Source: Actinomycetota bacterium (lineage in GTDB: Bacteria > Actinomycetota > Thermoleophilia > Solirubrobacterales > 70-9). From it: DNA of 8,406 nt. Both the position numbers and the translations under genes were made by a program. The stretch is taken from NCBI GenBank assembly GCA_005884985.1, contig VAYK01000022.1:2671-11076 (forward strand), in the 5' to 3' direction. Positions 1 through 5,916 of this stretch are shown in pieces (positions within the stretch are counted from its first letter, which is position 1; each line of letters opens with the position of its first letter). Under the pieces are notes generated by a model. The model was not told the origin of the DNA and ran no database searches. It was given only the letters and a program-made list of their open reading frames with translations.

Positions 1-428
1 AGCTCGCCGTAGCGGTCGAGCTGATCGCGGAACAGGTTGCCGAGCACGATCAGGCGCGGTTCCAGCTCGGAGGCGATCCGGGGCAGCCAGGCCTCGTCGA
101 CCTCGAACAGCCCCTCCTCGCCCCGCTGCTCCAGCAGCGCGGTGGCAACACCCCAGGTCATGTTCGAGCCAGCGCGGTTGTGCACCGGCACGCGGCCGAC
201 AGCCCGCAGCGCCGCGGCCAGCATCCCGGCGGTGGTCGTCTTGCCATTCGTCGCGCTGACGATCACCGAACCGCCTCGCAGCTCGGAGCCGAGCCGTGAG
301 ATCGCATCCGGCGCCAGGCGCAGCAGCAGGCGGCCGGGCAGCGTCGTCCCGCCGCCGCGCCCGCTGCGGCGGCTGAGCACGCCCGCCGCCCGCGCCAGTG
401 CGAGCTTGGGGCCGAACATGTCGCTCAT
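1..428 (-). CDS. murT: MurT, lipid II isoglutaminyl synthase Mur-ligase subunit (partial, 3' end outside window)
   Basis: This is the N-terminal 142 residues of a Mur-ligase-fold protein; the C-terminus lies beyond base 1. The ATP-binding P-loop reads ATNGKTTT at residues 59-66, followed by RAGSNM at 85-90 and NLFRDQLDRYGE at 131-142, which are hallmarks of MurT rather than of MurC-F. In the known family, MurT pairs with the glutaminase GatD and amidates the D-glutamate of the lipid II stem peptide at the cytoplasmic membrane face. A GatD gene would be expected just beyond the window edge, but I cannot see it. The ATG at 428-426 overlaps the TGA of the upstream lipid kinase as ATGA, implying translational coupling. 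The DUF1727 C-terminal domain that normally follows cannot be checked here. The family call is firm because P-loop and NLFRDQLDRYGE agree in order and spacing. Confidence 0.93.
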   Translation of the reverse strand, partial: MSDMFGPKLALARAAGVLSRRSGRGGGTTLPGRLLLRLAPDAISRLGSELRGGSVIVSATNGKTTTAGMLAAALRAVGRVPVHNRAGSNMTWGVATALLEQRGEEGLFEVDEAWLPRIASELEPRLIVLGNLFRDQLDRYGE

Positions 429-1312
429 CTGAGCGGCGCGATCACATTCAACGCCCGCGGCAGCACGCGGATCGTTGCCGGCAGATCGGCGAGGGGATCG
501 CCGTCCGCGTACACGGCGAACGGCCTGTCGGCGCTGATCGAGACCTCGGCGGCACGCAGGACCGTCACCTCCTCGTTCTCGACATGGCGGCCCTTGAACA
601 CCTTCGGCAGGTTAGCCAGGTAGCGGAGCTTGGCGACGTCGCTGACCCAGACCACGTCGAGCTTCCCGTCGTCGAGCTCGGCATCGGGAGCGATGAACAT
701 TCCTCCGCCGAACGCCTTGCTGTTCGCGGCCGCGACCGAGTAGCCGCTGAACGACCGAGGATCGCCGTCGAGCGCGAGCTCGAAGCGAGCCGGCTTCCAG
801 GCGGCGAGCGCGCGCAGCGCCGCGTACAGGTAGACGAGGTTCCCCTTCACGAAGCGCGCCTGGTTGGCGATCCGGTTGGCCTCGGAGTCGAATCCGCAGC
901 TGGCGACGCCGAGGAAGCGGCGGTCGTTCACCTCGCCGACGTCGATCGCCCGCGTCGGGCCGGCGGCGAGCAGGTCGACGGCGCCCGGAATCTCGGCTGG
1001 GATCCCCAGGACGCGCGCCAGGTCGTTGCCCCGGCCACCCGGGATCACTCCCATCGGCACATCACCGCCGGCGAGCACGCCCCCGACCTGCCCGATCAGG
1101 CCGTCGCCGCTCATCACCACCGGGATCTCCCCGGCGGCGGCGGCCTTACGAGCCTCCTCGCAGCCGTGCTCGAGACTCGTCGTGTGGAGCAGCCTGTAGT
1201 CGAGGTTGCGAGCGCGCAGGGCGCCCTCCAGCTGGGGCAGCACCTGCCGTGCCCGCCCGCCGCCCGCCGAGGGATTGACGAGGACGAGGTAACGAGGACG
1301 GTCGCCGCTCAT
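425..1312 (-). CDS. YegS/diacylglycerol-kinase-family lipid kinase
   Basis: This 295-residue protein has the usual length and motif order of the DagK/YegS/sphingosine-kinase catalytic family, which transfers phosphate from a nucleotide to a lipid hydroxyl at the inner membrane face. Visible motifs are NPSAGGGRA (13-21), SGDGLI (68-73, where the family has GGDGT), PGGRGNDLAR (91-100, usual GTGNDFAR), CGFDSEAN (139-146) and APDAELDDGKLDVV (208-221), the last belonging to the C-terminal beta-sandwich domain. The C-terminus DRPFAVYADGDPL (262-274) is also typical. The lipid substrate cannot be read from sequence; diacylglycerol, a polyprenol or a glycolipid are all possible. The ATG at 1312 is a good start because the nucleotide-binding strand begins right after it. 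It lies 9 nt after the methyltransferase and overlaps murT by 4 nt, so it sits mid-operon with an envelope context. Confidence 0.9.
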   Translation of the reverse strand: MSGDRPRYLVLVNPSAGGGRARQVLPQLEGALRARNLDYRLLHTTSLEHGCEEARKAAAAGEIPVVMSGDGLIGQVGGVLAGGDVPMGVIPGGRGNDLARVLGIPAEIPGAVDLLAAGPTRAIDVGEVNDRRFLGVASCGFDSEANRIANQARFVKGNLVYLYAALRALAAWKPARFELALDGDPRSFSGYSVAAANSKAFGGGMFIAPDAELDDGKLDVVWVSDVAKLRYLANLPKVFKGRHVENEEVTVLRAAEVSISADRPFAVYADGDPLADLPATIRVLPRALNVIAPLR

Positions 1313-1321
1313 GGCGGCAAT

Positions 1322-1961
1322 CTAGTCGCGGACCGACTTGCGCCCGATCCAGTAGGTGCCGGAGACGGCCTCCCCCGCGGTGGTGGGCTCGATGCCGTGC
1401 TTCGCGAAGCCCCAGTCGAGCACTGCCTTCGGGGTGTAGAAGGGGGTGGCCTCCCCCCAGCTCGAGGCAACCACGACGTGACCGCCGGGGCGCAGGACCC
1501 GGGCCACCTCAGCCATGAACGGGGGCATGTTGAGATGCGTGATGAGGTCGAAGGACTCGTCCGGCGTCCGCGACGCGGAATGCGACCCGTCCGGAGGGAT
1601 CGAGGCCGACCTTGCTCTGGGCGGCGCGAATCATCTCCTCGGAGATGTCGACGCCGCGCACGCTCGCCTGGGGAAACTCGCGCGCCACGAGCAGCGCCCC
1701 CGCGCCCGTGCCGGTGCCCAGCTCGAGCGCCCGCTCGGGGGCGGGCTTCACGTACAGAAGCGCCGCCGCCAGCGGAGCGAGATGCTCCACGGATCCCGCG
1801 CCGGTGCGCCCGTCCCAGCCCGGGGCCAAGCGATCGAAGAAGCGCCGCATCGGGCCACGAACCGCGGGCCAGGCCCAGGGCGCGCGCACGAACAGCCGGT
1901 TCAACATGCGGCCCGCGACGCGGATCCGCTTCGGCGTAGGTCCACCGTCCGGCGGCGTCAT
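1322..1961 (-). pseudogene. Class I SAM-dependent methyltransferase, disrupted by a frameshift or small deletion near 1565
   Basis: Two reading frames together make one methyltransferase. The first (ATG at 1961) gives residues 1-132 with the SAM-binding motif I ALELGTGTGAGA (78-89) and the acidic end of beta-2, VRGVDIS with D105. The second frame continues with PDESFDLITHLNMPPF, then VARVLRPGGHVVVASSW (the post-motif III region) and ends at the TAG at 1324-1322. The frame changes between about 1568 and 1556: the first frame reads VAD and then runs into unrelated residues and a stop at 1511-1509. Relatives normally have about D-A-x-x-L-P-F-P-D-x-S-F-D here, so the join is also several residues short. 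A net loss of 3n+2 bases (or a one-base gain) explains it. It may be a real mutation or an assembly error. The target of methylation is unknown. It heads the run with the lipid kinase and murT. Confidence 0.82.
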
Positions 1962-2057
1962 CAGCCGGTCGCCCGCGCGTGACTCGTGGCCGCATCCACG
2001 CCAGACATCTTGCCGTGCGGGGGTGCGCGCTGCCCGGCCCGCTAGCCTGCGCGGCCG

Positions 2058-2741
2058 ATGCCATCGATCGCGCCCCCGCGAGCGGTCGTCCCAGCCCTCG
2101 CGTTGACCCTCGCCACACTCGTGCTCGCGTCCTGCGGAGAGGGAGGGGGAGGCGGCGAGTCGACCTCATCGGCGCTCCCCCAGGGCTGCCGGGAGGTGCA
2201 CAAGCCGCCGCCCAAGCACGTCAACCTGAAGCCGCCGCACCAGAAGATCCCGCGGAGCCAGAGGCTGACGGCCGCGGTCGGCACCACCTGCGGCCGGTTC
2301 GAGATCGCGCTCGACACCAGGGACTCGCCGAAGACCGTGGGCTCGTTCGTTCACCTGGCCCGCAAGGGCGTCTACGACAACACGACCTTCCATCGGATCG
2401 TGCCGAACTTCGTGATCCAGGGCGGTGACCCACGGGGGACGGGGACGGGCGGCCCCGGCTACTCCGTAAACGAGCCGCCGCCGGCCAACGCCGAGTACAC
2501 GAAGGGGACGGTGGCGATGGTGAAGACGGCGGCCGAGCCGCCAGGCAGCTCTGGAAGCCAATTCTTCGTCGTCACCGCGGCCGACGCCGGCCTGCCTCCC
2601 CAGTACGCGTTGCTCGGCAAGGTGAGCTCGGGCGAGGACGTCGTCGCTCGGATCGCCAGCCTCGGCGATCCGGCGAGCGGCCAGGCCGGCACGCCGCGGG
2701 CGATCGTCGTGATCCGGAAGATCGCGGTCAGCGGGGGTTAG
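2058..2741 (+). CDS. Cyclophilin-type peptidyl-prolyl cis-trans isomerase, predicted lipoprotein
   Basis: This 227-residue protein starts with a hydrophobic signal segment (about 8-25) ending in the lipobox LASC, so C26 should be lipidated and the protein held on the outer face of the cytoplasmic membrane. A Gly/Ser- and Pro/Lys-rich linker (27-67) leads to a cyclophilin domain at about 70-226. Recognisable elements are TFHRIVPNFVIQGGDP (residues 110-125, with the catalytic Arg at R113), GTGTGGPGY (127-135), GSQFFV (166-171) and YALLGKV (183-189), the last equivalent to the F-G-x-V loop. The human-type cyclosporin-binding Trp is not present at that loop, as is common in bacterial enzymes. The likely role is folding of exported proteins by proline isomerisation. 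It is the first gene of a plus-strand run, divergent from the methyltransferase; the next gene starts 4 nt after its stop. A weak TAGCCT at 2043-2048 could be a -10 box. Confidence 0.93.
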   Translation: MPSIAPPRAVVPALALTLATLVLASCGEGGGGGESTSSALPQGCREVHKPPPKHVNLKPPHQKIPRSQRLTAAVGTTCGRFEIALDTRDSPKTVGSFVHLARKGVYDNTTFHRIVPNFVIQGGDPRGTGTGGPGYSVNEPPPANAEYTKGTVAMVKTAAEPPGSSGSQFFVVTAADAGLPPQYALLGKVSSGEDVVARIASLGDPASGQAGTPRAIVVIRKIAVSGG

Positions 2742-2745
2742 GCCG

Positions 2746-3216
2746 GTGGCGCGGATCAAGGTCGGCGAACCCGCCCCGGATTTCGAGCTTCGCGGAACCG
2801 GTGACCGCACCTTCCGCCTCGCCGACTACCGGGGCCGCTGGCTCGTGCTCGCCTTCTATCCCGGCGATTTCACCCCGGTGTGCACGCGACAGTTCTGCTC
2901 CTACCGTGACGCGGCCGACCGGCTGGACGAGCTCGACGCCGAGGTGCTGGGCATTTCCCCGCAATCGCTCGATTCCCACGAGCGCTTCCGGGACAGGCAC
3001 GGCCTCACGGTGCCGCTGCTCGCCGATCCCGAGCGGGTCATGATCCGCGCCTACGGCGTGCTCGGCCCAGGGGGCATGGTGCGGCGCTCGATCTTCATCG
3101 TCGACCCCGAGGGAATCGTGCGCTACCGCCAGCTCGCCCTGCTCGGGCTCCATTACCAGGACGTCGAGGATTTGAGGGAATCACTCCGGCGGGCGCGGGC
3201 CGAGGCGCCGGCCTGA
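2746..3216 (+). CDS. Peroxiredoxin, PrxQ/BCP type (AhpC/TSA family)
   Basis: This 156-residue thioredoxin-fold peroxidase carries the active-site motif FYPGDFTPVCTRQFC (37-51). C46 is the peroxidatic Cys, T43 the conserved active-site Thr, and C51 the C-x4-C partner that marks the atypical 2-Cys PrxQ/BCP group. The later strand RRSIFIVDPEGIVRY (113-127) supplies the conserved Arg and is typical. Such enzymes reduce hydrogen peroxide and organic hydroperoxides in the cytoplasm using thioredoxin. There is no signal peptide. The start is a GTG 4 nt behind the PPIase stop, with a G-rich stretch at 2732-2737 as ribosome site, so the two are probably co-translated. Length matches the family. The alternative of a 1-Cys enzyme is unlikely because C51 sits exactly at the PrxQ spacing. 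Confidence 0.93.
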   Translation: MARIKVGEPAPDFELRGTGDRTFRLADYRGRWLVLAFYPGDFTPVCTRQFCSYRDAADRLDELDAEVLGISPQSLDSHERFRDRHGLTVPLLADPERVMIRAYGVLGPGGMVRRSIFIVDPEGIVRYRQLALLGLHYQDVEDLRESLRRARAEAPA

Positions 3217-3236
3217 CGCCGGGCAGGTCGGCGATC

Positions 3237-4088
3237 GTGGCGAGCGCAATCGAGGCAGCCGAGTTCGCGGTCGGGCGGCAGGGCAGCCGGCTCGCCGGCG
3301 AGTCGATGGGCAACGGTCCGCCGATCGTTCTCCTGCACGGGATCACCGCCACGCGCCGCTACGTCGTCCACGGGTCCAAGGTCCTGGCTCGCCGCGGCCA
3401 TCGCCAGATCTCCTACGACGCGCGCGGCCACGGCGAGTCTGATCCCGCCCCTCCCGAGGGCGGCTACTCCTACGACGAGCTGGTGGCCGATCTGGAGGCG
3501 GTTCTCGACGCCGAGCTCGGCGGCGGGCGCCCGGTGCTCGCCGGTCACTCGATGGGGGCCCACACTGCCGTTTCCTACGCGCTTGCGCGCGGCCAGCAGC
3601 TTGCCGGGCTGGTGCTGATCGGCCCCGCCTACATGGGATTCGTCGACGAGGAGGCGCTGGCCGGCTGGGACCGGCTGGCTGACGGGCTCGAGCGGGGTGG
3701 GGTGGACGGTTTCATGGAGGCGTACGATCGCGGGCTGGACCCCGCATGGCGAGAGACGATCCTGCGCTTCACCCGCCGGCGGATGCTCGAGCACCGCCAT
3801 CCGGATGCGGTCGCGCGGGCCCTCCGCGAGGTGCCGCGCTCGGCGCCCTTCGAGGCGATCTCGGAGCTCGAGTTCTGTGACCTGCCGGCGCTCGTCGTCG
3901 CGAGCCATGACGCAGCCGATCCAAGCCACCCCTTCGCCGTGGCCGCGGCATATGCGGAGAGCCTGCCCCAGGCGCGCCTGACGAGCGAGGCCGAGGGCGA
4001 ATCCCCGCTGGCCTGGCAGGGTGGCAGGCTGTCGCGGGAGATCGCCTCGTTTTGCGCCGAGCGGGCCGTCTCGGAGGGGCTCTCCTAG
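3237..4088 (+). CDS. Alpha/beta-fold hydrolase, with an atypical catalytic triad
   Basis: This 283-residue protein has a complete alpha/beta-hydrolase core: IVLLHGITATR with the oxyanion HG at 34-35, SYDARGHGESDP (59-70), and the nucleophile elbow GHSMG (103-107) with S105. A helical lid lies at about 135-205. The late strand ALVVASHDAADPSHPFA (218-234) offers D225 or D228 as the acid. The usual catalytic His should follow near 250-260, but the segment reads EAEGESPLAWQGG (251-263), and no His occurs after H231. Either H231 has taken over, or the enzyme works differently, or it is inactive. The substrate is unknown; esterase, lipase and haloperoxidase-like labels are equally possible. The GTG start lies 20 nt after the peroxiredoxin with a GGGCAGG-like site about 10 nt upstream. 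It likely belongs to the same transcript as the PPIase and peroxiredoxin. Confidence 0.88.
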   Translation: MASAIEAAEFAVGRQGSRLAGESMGNGPPIVLLHGITATRRYVVHGSKVLARRGHRQISYDARGHGESDPAPPEGGYSYDELVADLEAVLDAELGGGRPVLAGHSMGAHTAVSYALARGQQLAGLVLIGPAYMGFVDEEALAGWDRLADGLERGGVDGFMEAYDRGLDPAWRETILRFTRRRMLEHRHPDAVARALREVPRSAPFEAISELEFCDLPALVVASHDAADPSHPFAVAAAYAESLPQARLTSEAEGESPLAWQGGRLSREIASFCAERAVSEGLS

Positions 4089-4116
4089 ACAGGCGGTCAG
4101 CCGTCCCCCGTATCCT
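4086..4116 (+). promoter_or_regulatory. Possible promoter for the PRC-barrel-like gene
   Basis: A TAGACA -35-like box (4086-4091, overlapping the stop codon of the hydrolase) and a TATCCT -10-like box (4111-4116) are separated by 19 nt, which is long. A start site from this -10 would fall only a few bases before the ATG at 4126, giving a nearly leaderless mRNA. This fits the lack of any clear Shine-Dalgarno before that ATG. The evidence is pattern matching only. Confidence 0.3.
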
Positions 4117-4125
4117 TTCGGCGAA

Positions 4126-4464
4126 ATGATCGAGGACGGAAATGCGATCCACTACGCGGCCGTCGAGCGGGGTACGCCCGTCTACGGCTCGGATGAGGTC
4201 GAGGTCGGCAAGGTCGACGAGATCGTCGACAACTACCGCGAGCGCATCCTCGATGGGATCGTGATCGAGACTCCGGGTCGGCAGCTGCGGTTCGTCGACG
4301 CCCCGGAGGTGGCACGGACGGCCGAGCAGGGCGTCACCCTGACGATCACCTCCGCGGAGGTCGCCGCGCTGCCGCCGCCCGAGCGCGCCGCTCCCACATT
4401 CCGGCCGAACCCCCGTGCTGGGCGCCTTGGGCGCCTCTTCGGCGGCGGCTGGAAGCGCCAGTAG
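4126..4464 (+). CDS. PRC-barrel-like domain protein (small, function unknown)
   Basis: This 112-residue protein resembles the PRC-barrel/DUF2171 group. Residues 13-60 hold the typical short beta strands: V-E-R-G-T-P-V-Y-G-S-D-E-V-E-V-G-K-V-D-E-I-V (a strand, a G-turn, and a strand starting at G28-K29-V30), then ILDGIVIE (41-48) and LRFVDAPEVARTAEQGVTLT (54-73). The C-terminus (83-112) is Pro/Arg/Gly-rich and looks disordered. PRC barrels are small binding or assembly modules, known in RimM and photosynthetic reaction centre H subunits, and stand-alone forms often appear among stress genes; no specific role can be read here. I chose the ATG at 4126 over upstream in-frame starts, which would run far into the hydrolase gene and code for non-homologous residues. 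It is 37 nt after the hydrolase and converges with the Crp/Fnr-type gene, 42 nt away. Confidence 0.75.
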   Translation: MIEDGNAIHYAAVERGTPVYGSDEVEVGKVDEIVDNYRERILDGIVIETPGRQLRFVDAPEVARTAEQGVTLTITSAEVAALPPPERAAPTFRPNPRAGRLGRLFGGGWKRQ

Positions 4465-4506
4465 CCACCGTCCCCGCCGGCAACGCCCGCCAACCCCCGC
4501 GCCGAG

Positions 4507-5229
4507 CTACGGTGGGTCGCCGACCAGGATCCACTCGCCCGATTCGCCGCGCCTGAGCAGCTCGCGCTGAGCCAGGTTTCGTAGCGCAAGAGTGACCGTG
4601 GGGCGCCGCGCACCGACGAGGTCGGCGAGCGTTTGGTGCGAGAGCCGGAAGGGCAGGACGGCCCCGCCCGGGGCCCTCCGACCCCACAGCTCGGTGAGCT
4701 GCCACAGGCTGAGGAGCAGACGCTCCTCGACCCCGACGGTGTTGGCGATTGCGGCGCTAACGGCGAGCCGGCGCGATCGCCGCAGGGCGCGATCGGTCAG
4801 GGTTTCCAGCAGCTGAGGCATTTCCCTGGCGTGGGCGGCGAGCGACTGGTCGAGAACCGCCAGCGCTGCCGGCTCGAGCACCGTCCAGGACTGCCGCGAG
4901 AACGACGCGGAGTCGTCCTGCCAGGGACGGAAGAGGTCGCCCCGCCCGAGCAGCTCCAGGCTGCGGCCGCGTTCGGGCACCAGGACCCGGCGACCGACCA
5001 GACCCTCGAGCACGAGGAAGCCGAGATGGTCGACCGACGGCTCGCTCGCATCCGGCTCCCAGGGGCCGCGCCGCAGTTTCACCACGACGGCGAAGAGCGG
5101 TGGTCCGAGCCCGTTGCCCGGGCGCGTCGCCCGCGTCAGCGAACGCGCGAGCTCTGGGTCGCGCTCGAGCAGGTCGACACGGTCCACCTCCCTCGCCGCC
5201 TGGCTGCTGGTGATCGCCGTCGTCAGCAC
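4507..5229 (-). CDS. Crp/Fnr-family transcriptional regulator, non-cAMP type
   Basis: This 240-residue protein has a degenerate cyclic-nucleotide-like beta-barrel (about 45-125, with HLGFLVLEGLVGRRV at 68-82 and ELLGRGDLFRPW at 92-103), a dimerisation helix (about 130-165) and a Crp-type winged helix-turn-helix (about 168-235). The HTH reads LSHQTLADLVGARRPTVTLA (196-215), with the recognition helix near 207-220. The cAMP-binding signature (G-E-L followed by R-S/T-A) is absent, so the ligand, if any, is different. The recognition helix has R209-P210 and L214 where E. coli CRP has the Arg-Glu and Arg that read TGTGA, so its DNA target should differ. The annotated start is GTG at 5229; an in-frame GTG at 5187 is an alternative that also fits where homology begins. 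It is divergent from the DUF2294 gene. A SigB-like promoter sits directly in front (5239-5264). Confidence 0.88.
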   Translation of the reverse strand: MLTTAITSSQAAREVDRVDLLERDPELARSLTRATRPGNGLGPPLFAVVVKLRRGPWEPDASEPSVDHLGFLVLEGLVGRRVLVPERGRSLELLGRGDLFRPWQDDSASFSRQSWTVLEPAALAVLDQSLAAHAREMPQLLETLTDRALRRSRRLAVSAAIANTVGVEERLLLSLWQLTELWGRRAPGGAVLPFRLSHQTLADLVGARRPTVTLALRNLAQRELLRRGESGEWILVGDPP

Positions 5230-5238
5230 AGGGATCCA

Positions 5239-5264
5239 GTACCCGTGCTTGTACGCTAGAAAAC
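5239..5264 (-). promoter_or_regulatory. Candidate SigB/SigF-type promoter for the Crp/Fnr-type gene
   Basis: Read on the minus strand, GTTTTC (5264-5259) and GGGTAC (5244-5239) are separated by 14 nt, i.e. GTTT-N16-GGGTA. This matches the known group-3 sigma pattern (Bacillus SigB, mycobacterial SigF: GTTT, 15-17 nt, GGGTA). Transcription would begin near 5233-5231, two to four bases before the GTG at 5229. The mRNA would therefore be leaderless or nearly so, unless translation begins at the GTG at 5187. Confidence 0.5.
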
Positions 5265-5313
5265 AAACCCACCTTGCACCCAGGGGGATTGGATAGGGTC
5301 CGCGACTCAGGAC

Positions 5314-5691
5314 ATGGCCACGATTGGCGAGAGATCACGCAACCGAGCCCTCAACCGGGACATCTCGCGGGCGATGGTGGCGCTGTTCAAGGAGTCCACC
5401 GGACGCGGCCCGACGCGCGCCCGCACCTATATCGAGAACGGCCTGGTCATCACCGTGCTCCACGACACGATGACCAAGGGGGAGCGCACGTTGATGGAGG
5501 ACCACAAGGAAGACACAGTGCGGGACCTGCGCCGGATCTTCCAGGGGACGTTCCGGGACAAGGCGATCGGGATCGTGCAGCGGCTGACCGGCCGCAAGGT
5601 CCTCGCCTTCCTCAGCGACCACGCCGTCGATCCCGACTATGCAATCGAGGCCTTCGTGCTCGAGCCGGGCCTCGGCGAAGAATCGGATTGA
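5314..5691 (+). CDS. DUF2294 (YbcI-family) protein
   Basis: This 125-residue protein matches the DUF2294/YbcI family in length and layout. An N-terminal helix (about 5-30, with RALNRDISRAMVALFKESTG) leads to the family-typical GRGPTRARTYIENGLVITVL (30-49). Next come HDTMTKGERTLMEDHKE (50-66), then a helix with VRDLRRIFQ, and the last strands GRKVLAFLSDHAVDPDYAIE (93-112). There is no signal peptide or membrane span. The biochemical function of the family is not established; B. subtilis YbcI lies in an operon linked to inorganic-carbon transport, but nothing of that kind is seen here. The ATG at 5314 has only CAGGA hard against it, so ribosome binding looks weak. It is divergent from the Crp/Fnr-type gene (84 bp apart), a usual arrangement for regulator and target, and is followed by the sigma gene after a 225-bp gap. 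Confidence 0.85.
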   Translation: MATIGERSRNRALNRDISRAMVALFKESTGRGPTRARTYIENGLVITVLHDTMTKGERTLMEDHKEDTVRDLRRIFQGTFRDKAIGIVQRLTGRKVLAFLSDHAVDPDYAIEAFVLEPGLGEESD

Positions 5692-5734
5692 CGCACTGCC
5701 GCGACGCTGTGAGATCGCTGACATAAATGCGTGT

Positions 5735-5763
5735 TTGAGCGTTCCCTGATTGTTCGCTAACAT
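5735..5763 (+). promoter_or_regulatory. Sigma-70-type promoter for the sigma factor gene
   Basis: TTGAGC (5735-5740) and TAACAT (5758-5763) are separated by exactly 17 nt and lie in an unusually AT-rich patch for this window (5721-5770). Each box matches four or five of six consensus bases. Transcription would start near 5770 and leave an untranslated leader of about 147 nt before the sigma ATG. No GTTT/GGGTA pair is seen here, so the sigma gene looks housekeeping-driven and not autoregulated from this site. Confidence 0.6.
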
Positions 5764-5777
5764 ACAAAAAGGGCATC

Positions 5778-5792
5778 CGGCTCACCGAGCCG
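5778..5792 (+). other. Small hairpin in the leader of the sigma factor mRNA
   Basis: CGGCTC (5778-5783) and GAGCCG (5787-5792) can pair around an ACC loop, close to the predicted 5' end of the transcript. There is no U-run after it, so it is not a classic terminator; it may stabilise the 5' end or mean nothing. The rest of the leader (5793-5900) shows no ORF or motif I trust. Confidence 0.3.
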
Positions 5793-5916
5793 TGATGGCT
5801 TCCACTGCAGCACGCGACCAAGCCGACCAGGGCAGCGGACGCAGAACGGCCGCCTCAAACAAGCGGTTGGTCGCCAGGAGTTCATCGAGCCGCCTTCGGG
5901 AAAGGGGTGTAAGAAC

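Noticed and set aside
398..1939. A 513-codon open frame on the plus strand
   Set aside because: It lies opposite the lipid kinase and methyltransferase, whose motifs are unmistakable on the minus strand. Its own translation is Arg/Pro/Gly-rich with no recognisable domain, typical of GC-rich antisense frames.
1309..2169. A 286-codon minus-strand frame spanning the methyltransferase and the start of the PPIase gene
   Set aside because: The part over 1325-1564 is not in the methyltransferase frame, the rest is low-complexity Arg/Ala/Pro, and it overlaps the PPIase signal peptide region on the other strand.
4465..4506. Possible bidirectional terminator between the convergent PRC-barrel and Crp/Fnr-type genes
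   Set aside because: The 42-base gap is C-rich and forms no stem longer than four pairs, and there is no T-run on either strand.
5274..5299. Possible plus-strand promoter for DUF2294 (TTGCAC with a GGATAG or TAGGGT box)
   Set aside because: The spacers are 11 and 14 nt and the -10 candidates match poorly, so I do not list it.
5708..5723. A CRP-like site TGTGA-GATCGC-TGACA upstream of the sigma promoter
   Set aside because: One half-site departs from consensus, and the nearby Crp-type regulator lacks the recognition-helix Glu and Arg that read TGTGA, so a chance match is likely.
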